A stretch of DNA of 64,000 nucleotides from Chrysomallon squamiferum (lineage: Eukaryota; Mollusca; Gastropoda; Neomphalida; Peltospiridae): positions 41,185,152-41,249,151 of the forward strand of contig CM022665.1 in NCBI GenBank assembly GCA_012295275.1, written 5' to 3'. Shown here in pieces: positions 27,444 through 37,490 of the stretch. A model generated the notes under the pieces. It ran no database searches. It saw nothing but the letters and a program-made list of their open reading frames with translations, and had not been told where the DNA came from. The translations under genes and the position numbers were made by a program. Numbering within the stretch: the stretch's first letter is position 1; every line of letters begins with the position of its first letter.

Positions 27444-30400
27444 AATAACAAATAAAATATTAAAAATAGGAAGTAAGATAAATTTGTTGAGTCTAATACC
27501 TGACTATAACAACATCTGAACTGAAAAGAGTTTTCAAAAATTTAATACCTGACTTTGATAACATCATCTCAACCCATCTTGGGCCACTATTATAAGAAGC
27601 AGAAGTTGAAACATGTTGTATGATAGACTTGGGATTGGAATTCGCTTATTATTTAACTCTGGGACTAACTCGGCTTTTGAAAAATGTATAATTTGGACAC
27701 TGGCATAGCCAGCTATTCTATTTTAACTTTTATTTGCGATGTAATCAAATATTTTCTAATTTATTTCTGTTTTCAGTCAGGCAGCAACACAAAGTATGTC
27801 CCAGCCACTCAGATTATTTATGACCCAAATGAAAAACGTCTGACAATGTACATAACAATGGAACGAGCTGGATGTTATCATGCCAAAGTGTCTTATGGAG
27901 ATGTCAAGCTGAAAAATGGAGATTTTGATATCGTAGTGCTAAGTCGTAAGTATTAGTTCAAGCTCGGTGTTATCATTACCAGAGTGTCTTATGAAGATGT
28001 CAGTTTGAAAAATGGAGGTATTGATATAGATGTGTAAATGAAATTATGCAAAAATCCATGTAAAAGGTCACGAGAACTGACTGTCCATGCACATGATGAT
28101 TAAAGAAAAAAAATATAGTTTCTTTTAAAAATCGTTTTATGTTACTCACTTGCCCATGTTTGAAGTGATTTTTCATTTGTTCTCATTTGATATATTTTTG
28201 CCTAATGATTGGTAGTGTCTATTCCTCTTTATCATTCTGATTGATATTTTTGATATTTATAAAGCTTCAGTGACTGGAAATTATTAAACTGCTTTAGTGA
28301 AATAAATTATTTTAAAAAAAAATAAAAAATATCACAAATTATACTTTTCAGAATCTTTATACAATAAATTTCTTTACCTCAAATTTCTTTTTCTTTTTAA
28401 AAATATGATTTCGTAATCCAAGAATACAAGCCTGCTTATTCTGCTTCACTGGCTACTGTTTCTGATTAGCAGCAAGACATCTTTCATTTCCATATTAGTT
28501 CCAATAGACTAGAAAGTGTGCTGAAGCCATTTTTGTCTCTCTTCATGAGGTTTTGAGGATTGATCCTGTAACTTCAACTCCTCAAGCAGTTTTCCATCGC
28601 TGAGTTACATTCACATTTTCATGATAAACCAAAAAAGTTATTTCTTGAAACTATTCCACTGTATAAAAATTATTTCCTAAAACCATTCCACTGCATAAAA
28701 ATGATTTCTTAAAACCATTCCACTACAGTATTCCCTCGCTATTCGCGGGGGTTACGTTCTTTACCCCACCGCGAATAGCGAAAAACCGCGAATATTGGAT
28801 GCAGTTTTAAAACGTCTATTATGAGATTATATACGGTACTAAATGCTTCCCAAACACTTTCTAAAGACACTCTTACTCATTAATACAGTAATAAAAGTAA
28901 TATTGCATGCAGTTATGTATTTCACTAATGTAGTAATGATAATGTAAACACATTTTAATTTTGTACTGAAACAATATTTTAATCAGAAAGAAACGTAAGT
29001 ACAGGAGGACAGTAACACCGCATAGCATAGTTACCCATACTGTATTACTGTACCGTAAAGTCATTTTCTAAGCGTACAACATATGTATTAGAATTGACAG
29101 AAAGTGGAACAAATTTAAAGGCAAAACAGACAGATAAATACAGTGCAATTAAAAACATTATTAATACACGGTCACAAAAAATATGCACTGTATATACAGT
29201 GTATGCATTTATAAAAAAAATACGTACTGTATTGCAATAATAATTGAAAAAATTTGATGTTGTTTGTGCAGTTTACCGAGCATTTGTTTTTATGACGTTA
29301 TGACGCTCGCCTGGTATACTAGCATACAATGCGATAGGGTTAAGAGCCTAACCCGCGAATATACGGGGCGGGAATGGGGAACCGCGAATAGGTGAGGGTA
29401 TACTGTATATATAAATATTATTATTTAAATCCATTCCTCTACATAGAAATTACTTCTTAAAACCATTCCATAACATACAAATTATTTCTTAAAACCACTC
29501 CATTGAATACAATTTATTATCTAAAACCAGTCTACTACATACTTTCCAAACAATGGTTAGACAAATTATTAATTTTTGTATAAATTTTACCATTGATTAT
29601 TTTTATTGACTGGAATCACAGAACTGCCATTTTTTTAAATTCTTTTTTTGGTATACTTGTATTGTCTAGTCTTTTTGATCATTTGTATTTTTGTATTTTT
29701 TACATTAATTTTATAATATTCTGGATGTTCGATATCAGAATTATTGAGTACTGGTTGGAATGTGATATAATTATTATAGCCTTGTGATGGGAATATTCTA
29801 GGCAATATTCAAGCATAGAGCTAAAGTTCGTTTTGTTTTCTTGTTTTTTTTTATCTATTTATTTATTACTATTTTTTGTTGCTGTTATTAATTAAATAAT
29901 TAATTATTTAATTTATTTTTTATTTATTATTATTATTATTATTATTTTCCTTGTTGTAGAATATGGATATAATAATACTGCATATAAAAAACAGAATAGC
30001 AATTCTAATTTCATTAATTAGTTTAACAATTAACAGATGTTAAAGCTAGATTATGTGTGTCTGCCTTAGTGATTTCCCCAGTTACTGGTAATATCTTTTG
30101 AAATTTCATTAGGAAAAGAACATTTTATCATATTTATTATGTATTTTGTGTGTGTAAATGTTTGTACATAAATGTATATGTCTGTGTATGTATGCGTCTC
30201 TGTATGAATGTTCCTATTTTCATTTTGTTATTTATTTTGTTATTTTTTTTATTTCCATAGCTAATGAAATGGCACATGTCCACAAGAACATTGCCAAGAA
30301 GAATCACAATGTGAGCTATGAGGCCAGACTGATTTCTTGTAACCATGAAAGACTGGAGAAACCTAAGAAAGTCTTTGTATATATTTCTCCCAAGGTTTGT

Positions 30401-32148
30401 ATTTCAGCTAAAAACAAATCTAAATCAGAATTCTTACCATTATTATACACGTTTTGTCAATTATTATGAATTAACTTTTGTCATTTTATATATATATATA
30501 TATTTATCCATGTGTTGTACTTCACTGAAGAACAAATGTAATTCACAGGATTTATTTTTACTGTCGTTTTATCATTATTATTATTACTAAATAGTATTAA
30601 TAGTAGTAGTAGTAGTAGTAGGAGTAGTTCTATTTTATTATTATTATTGACATCATTATTATCATTATCATCATCATCATCATTATTTACAATTATTATC
30701 CAATATTATGGTTTTAATTATTTATTTTTTATTTTTTATTTTATTCATATATCTATTCCAGTATTTTAATTTAAATATATATATATATATATACAGCATT
30801 TAACCAGAACAGAATATTTGAAATTTTGAATAACTTCTTTATCAATAATAAATGTACTAATAATTTTATATTTCAGCAATTAACATTGAAAGAATTTTAC
30901 CTGAAGATTATAGGAAAGAAACTTTACACCTTCAGGGTGTGTCCATCCACAAAGGTGAGAAAAAAAAAGAGAAGATTTTTCTGTTTAATTGTATGTGTTG
31001 ACTGAATTTAAATGTAATATGATTAATGCTGTTTAGTAAAATATAATAAGGTTTATACTTAAGTCAAACTTCACAGTTCTAGTTTGAAAATATTTGCATT
31101 AAGAAATCAGTATTTAGACACACACACACACACAGAGAAAAATAACAAAAAAACCTGGATGATCAAAAGGTTGGTGAAAAATTTAAAGAAATTTAAAAAG
31201 TTTTTAATTTCATTTCTTGAAGAAATTGTAAGTATTTTCAGCTTTTCCATTTTCTGACCATATTTTCTTTCAATAAACATTGTATGTGTTATTCAGTCTT
31301 GGGGAAGGTGCATATAAAAGAACCCTTACTGCTAATCACTGAAAGTTGCCCTAATAATGTCTGCAGCAGATTTATTTTATCATTACTGTCATTATAATGT
31401 AATATACATTTAATAAAAAAAAAAAAAAAAAAAACAACAACCCAACAACAACAAAAAAACATAATAATTTAAGAAAATAAAAATTTATTTATATTTTAAC
31501 TAATTCAAATGATTTGTCTGGTTTGTTTCTTTCTTCAACCATTGATCTGTGTCATCCATGTATAATGTTCCAAGTTTTTCATTTCAGTTTATATTCAATG
31601 GTTTGAACAATCAGTATGACACGTCAACATTCACGATAGATGATGGTGCCCAGCCTCCTATAGTTTTAGCTGCCAAAGATGGAAACATCATAGCAGCAAC
31701 ATTCACAAGTTACCTGCTGAAAAACATAGGTAAATCATTAAATATTCTTTAGAAAAATATAGGTAAATCCGAAAATTTTAAAAACTGAACATTTTTTTTT
31801 TTTTTTAAATAATGTTCAGAAAAATATTCTTAACTGAATTCTTCAGATTTTTTTGAAACGAATGCAGAAATGAAGTTTTTTTTTTTATTTTATTAATTGT
31901 TCAGTCTTTGCTGATAATAAAGTTTGATAGTAATGAGTCTAGCATTCACAGGTTCTTTGAGGGTCATATTTTCTCATCATTCTTGTATAATTGTTTCATC
32001 ATCTTAAACACATATAATAAGGTTTTTTTTTTAAAATAGAAAAGTGAACAAATGGCAAAGTTGCAGTGTCTATAATAAGATGAGATTTTAATTACATTTT
32101 ACATTCATTAATGTAGCTAGCTAGCTATAGATAGACAGACAGACAGAC

Positions 32149-32183
<35 letters not shown>

Positions 32184-32228
32184 GATGGGTGGATGATAGT
32201 TTTCTGGAAATTGCTACTGCCTAAACAA

Positions 32229-32259
<31 letters not shown>

Positions 32260-33031
32260 GTAAGTTTCAACATAGCTTATGCTTTGATCTTAAGGTCACA
32301 ATTATTTCAGGCAGTTGTTTTAAATGCTACTCATATCTACCTGTCTGTTTTCAGGTGGCTCTGAAACATTCCAAGACAAACAAATATTTTTTAATCATCA
32401 ACTGACACAGCTGCATTTGAGAAGGGCACATAGTCGTCTGCCAGTTAAAATTGACAGATCCTGTCTCCTCTATAGTGTGAGTGAAGACTATACCCACACT
32501 AGTCAAAAATTCACTAGCAAAAACTTTTAACAAATCATATATTTAAATTAATAAAGAAACGTTTGTATTCTAATTCAGTTAAATAAAAAAATAAAAATTA
32601 GTTCGGAGTTAAATAGATGCATCCTTTTTTTATTGTACTTTTAAAGAATTCAAAATAATTTTCAGATATTTAATCTTTGTTTCCAATAATAACAAAACTG
32701 TAGTTTAAAGTGGATTATTTTACATGAATTTGTATGAATTTGCCTTTATAGAGTTACTGTTCTTGACATCCAAGTTTTTTATTTTTTGTTAGAGTTAATG
32801 TTCTTGACTCTGAAAAATGCCTGTAATTATTTGTATTTGTTTTAAATAGATGAATTTACAAATTTCTTTATTTATTTATTTATGTCATTTCATTTTATTT
32901 TATTTTATGTTACATATTTATTTTATTTTATTTTATTTTATTTTACAGTCTTATAAAGCAACAAAACATTTTGATCTTGGTGACTGGTGTAAAAGATTTG
33001 AGATTACATTTCTGGATGAGCCAGGTATGTC

Positions 33032-33084
<53 letters not shown>

Positions 33085-33588
33085 CTGAAAAGTGTAATAT
33101 ATACAGTACTTTTAATACATAAATCATGTCATACATAAGTTATTTTATATATTGAATATGTAATACCTTACAATACATTATAATATATATTAACCAACTA
33201 AATTTACATCTGTATTTTCTTCCTTATTTTCATTTTTATTTAAATGTTTTTTAATGCTAATATTTTCTGTTCTGAATGTTTATAAAGATGATATTTATTT
33301 ATTTGCTTATTTATTTTATGGATTCTTAACATATTGTTTTTAAAATTATTTTGGATATAATTTATTTGGCATTAGTTTTTTATTATCTTTTTTGTTGTTA
33401 TTATTATTACTATTATCATCGTCATTATCTTTATTATATTTACTGTTGTTATTAGTATTAGTAGTATGATTATTATTAGTAGTATTGCTATTATTATTAT
33501 TATTATTATTACTATTATTATATTATTATTATACTTTTATTATTATTATTATTATATTTATTGTTATTATTATTATTATTATATTTAT

Positions 33589-33619
<31 letters not shown>

Positions 33620-36600
33620 GTGGGTAGTTAAAATGTTCAGCTATGTTAGGATTTCGTAACAGTGCTATTTAAAGAATACATGTGTTGAAGATTATATTTA
33701 TTTATTCATTTATTTATTTATATTTCAGGTTTAGACTGGGGTGGCTTGCAGAGAGAATGGTTTGAACTTTTGTGTACAGAATTGTTTGATCCAGCTTGCT
33801 CAGGTCTTTTCATGCGTTTTACTGATGACTCTCAGGGCCTGGTAATAACATTCATATTTAATTTTTTAATTATTATATCTCTAATTTACTTTTCACTCTT
33901 TTTTTTTTTTTTATTAGACCCAAATACTGCATTATGTTGAAAATTTCAGCATCAAATAAAATTTTATAAATGTGTGTATAACTGTGTGTGTGTGATATTT
34001 GAATCTGTGCACATTTTATGTAATGTGCTTTGTACAAACTGGTTCTATACGTAACCCACCTCCATCCAAACATGCATTCTTCCATATTTACAACCAAGCA
34101 CAAAGACAGAGGTGTGTGTCATTGTGAATGTTTTTGTACTTTCATACATACAAACCAGTTCTATACATAACAACTCTCTGTCCAAATGTACTTTCTTCTG
34201 CATTCCCTACCATGCGCACAGACAAAGGAATGTGTTTCTATGGTTGTTTTTTTTGTTGTTGGTTTTTTTTATTTCCATAATGATAGATGTTATTTCCTCC
34301 ATGGCGTTGAAGATGTTGATTAATTATATATATATATATTTGTTTGTTTGTTTGGTTTGTTTATTAGGTTCATCCAAATCCTAAGAGGCCACCAGAAATG
34401 AAGTTGAAGTATTATGAGTTTGCTGGTAAGATAGTTGGCAAGTGCCTTTATGAGACATCTTTGTCATCAACGTACAGACAGCTTGTCAAAGCCAGGTTTT
34501 CCCGTTCCTTCCTTGCTCAATTGATAGGTCTTAGAGTTAATTACAAGGTATGTTAATTTCTATTCTTTTCTTCTTTTTTTTTGATTTGAGTGTTGTTGTT
34601 TTTTTTTATATTGTTTGTGTTTGAAATAAATATTTTTTAAGAACGTATATGAGTAGTGTGTCTATACATATATAATATCTGTGTTCCCATGAGTGTTTCT
34701 GTGTATATGTGTTTATGTATGTGTTTGTGTGTGTGTGTATCTGTGTGACTGTGGTCTTATGTGTGTTTGTCTATACTTGTTTGTTTTGTTTTTATGTGTG
34801 TACATGTCTCTGAGTGAGTGTATGTGTGAATATGTGTAAGTCTGTTTTAATGTATATATTGTTTATATATATATATATATATTCTTTAATGACCATTGAT
34901 TTTTTGTAATCTTTTAAACAATTCACCATTGTTTGTAAATTACCACTGTTTATTTTTGTTGTTTCTTTTTCCTAGTACTTTGAAACTGATGATCCCGAAT
35001 TTTACAAATCAAAAATAAAGTTTATAGAAGGAAATGACATTGATGAAATGGAACTTACTTTCTCTGAAGAAGAATATTCAGCATCAGGTCATCTTCTAAA
35101 GGTAAAAATCATTTTGTCACACAGGTAACTATTGTTGCTTTATACAGGTAATAATTCTTTTTTTTACATAGCTTAAACTACTGCTGTGTTATAAAGGTAA
35201 AATATGTTGTTATATTATAAAGATAGCAAATATTTTATTACATAAGGTAATTACTGTTACATAAAGCTAACAATTACTTTAGTAATTATTGTTTTATAAA
35301 GGTAACAATTACTTTACTAACTAGGTATCTATGTTATATTATTAAGATAACAGGTCTTTTGTTATAAAGATAAAACATTTTTTGTTATAAAAATAAGAGA
35401 CAGATTGAGGACTTCAGAAAAGCATTCTTTCTTGAAAAAAAAATAACACTGGATCACCAAAACGACAGAGATACTGTTTCATTTTAGTTTGAGCTGAAAT
35501 AATTGTTTTGCTACAAACATGATCATTATTTCACTGTAAGGTAAAAACTGTCTCATTAAAAAAAAGGTAATAATTGCTTTAATTACACAGGTTGTTGACT
35601 TAATACCCAACGGATCCCGGATACCTGTAACGAACAAGAACAAGCTTCGTTACCTGGATCTCCTAGCTCAGTACAGGTTAACGAGCTCGGTCAAAGATGA
35701 AGTGGAAGCATTCCTGAAAGGACTCAATGAACTTATTCCTGACAATCTGCTCAGTATCTTCGACGAAAATGAGTTGGAGGTTTGTGGAAATTGTTTACTT
35801 GTTTTTTGGAGTGTTTTCTTTTTTTTTTTTTTTAAAATAATTTATTTAATTATAATTACATTATTAATAAAATACCTAAACATTTTAATATTTTTTTTTT
35901 TTTTTAAATCAATAATATATTTAATTTTCATAATGTTACAAACAGATGGTCTGACTGATGTTAGTTAAAGACCTAAATACATTTCACATTCATCCAAGTT
36001 ATTATTTTTTTTTATATATAAAACTGGATACTAAGCTGTGCTAAAAATAAAGTATAATAATTAAATAAAAAGCTTAAAGATATTTAAGTTATTCTTTTTT
36101 TCATTTTACTTGACATTAGTTTGTTACTTTAAGATTATTAAAAGGGAATATGTGAGATAAATAAATCATTGCAAAGGTGACAATACTAAGTATATATTTT
36201 TTTTTTTTAACATTTCTTAGTATCAAATGATAGAGACTTACTAATATATTATATTTTTATATTTTTATTTTATTTTGTTATTATTTTATTATTAAACAAA
36301 TAAAACAGTAATGTGTTTTACTATTTTTTAACTCTTTTTTTTTTCTTATCAGCATTTAGATCAAGGTCACTTAGATGATTTTATTTAAATTCAATTATAG
36401 TAATTCCAGTGTTAAAATTAGAAAATATGGTCTGGGGGTAATTGGCAGATATCAGAAACTCAAAAATATTTTTAAAAACATTATCTTTGACATATTAATT
36501 TGTTGATTAGAATTTTATTACTTATCATTTCTTTTTTTCTTTTTGAACAAGGAAACAAATGGAATATAAATGTTGAAGTTAAACGTAAATATTATTACTT

Positions 36601-37453
36601 TTTTTTTTTTTTCTTTTTTTCTACAGTTGTTGATGTGTGGAACTGGTAACTACAGTATTGCAGACTTCAAAATGCATCACACAGTTATTGGAGCTTCCTT
36701 GACTTTCACAAAGGTTTCTAACTAACTTGCAAATCAACCAGACAATCCTAAACTTTTCTTGTAACAGATCAGTGATTCCTAAAATATTTCAGTGTCACTC
36801 ACCCTTGAGTCTTTCATCACAAAATTATTAAAAACAAAAGGAAATTTTATCAACACTCATGATTAAATTTACTTGCCTTATTTGTAAATTTCAACTCTGG
36901 TTTTATTTTCTATTTTTATTTTAATTTTAAATTTTTTTTTTTTTTTTCTTTTAACTATTATTATTTGAAATTTAATCAACACTCATGATTAAATTTATTT
37001 ACCTTTTCAGTCATTTTCACCTCTGGTTTTATTATCTATTTTTTTTTTTTTTTTTTTATTTCTGTTTCTTTTAACCATATTTATTTATTTTAAATATTTT
37101 TAATTTTTTATATATTTTTTTTTTTTTTTTTTTTTTTTTAACTAACAGGTTCTCGACTGGTTCTGGACAATCGTGGCAAGTTTCACAGAAGAACAGATGG
37201 CACGTCTGCTTCAGTTTACAACTGGGTGTTCCCAGCTCCCACCTGGAGGGTTTGCCGAACTCAACCCAAAAATACAGATCAGCTACTCACCAACTTACAA
37301 TGCTCTGCCTACAGCCCACACGTGGTCAGTTAATTTGTTTCATTAAATCTTTCTAACTGTACTGGTTAAACCATAGATTTAATTTTACAAAAAAAAAAAA
37401 GAGTAGCTTTTATATATGATAGTATACAAATATATAGCCTTAGAGACCTCCAG

Positions 37454-37490
<37 letters not shown>

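Noticed and set aside
28873-29064. 63-codon minus-strand frame inside the Tigger-like MITE
   Set aside because: No transposase motif; it is internal MITE sequence.
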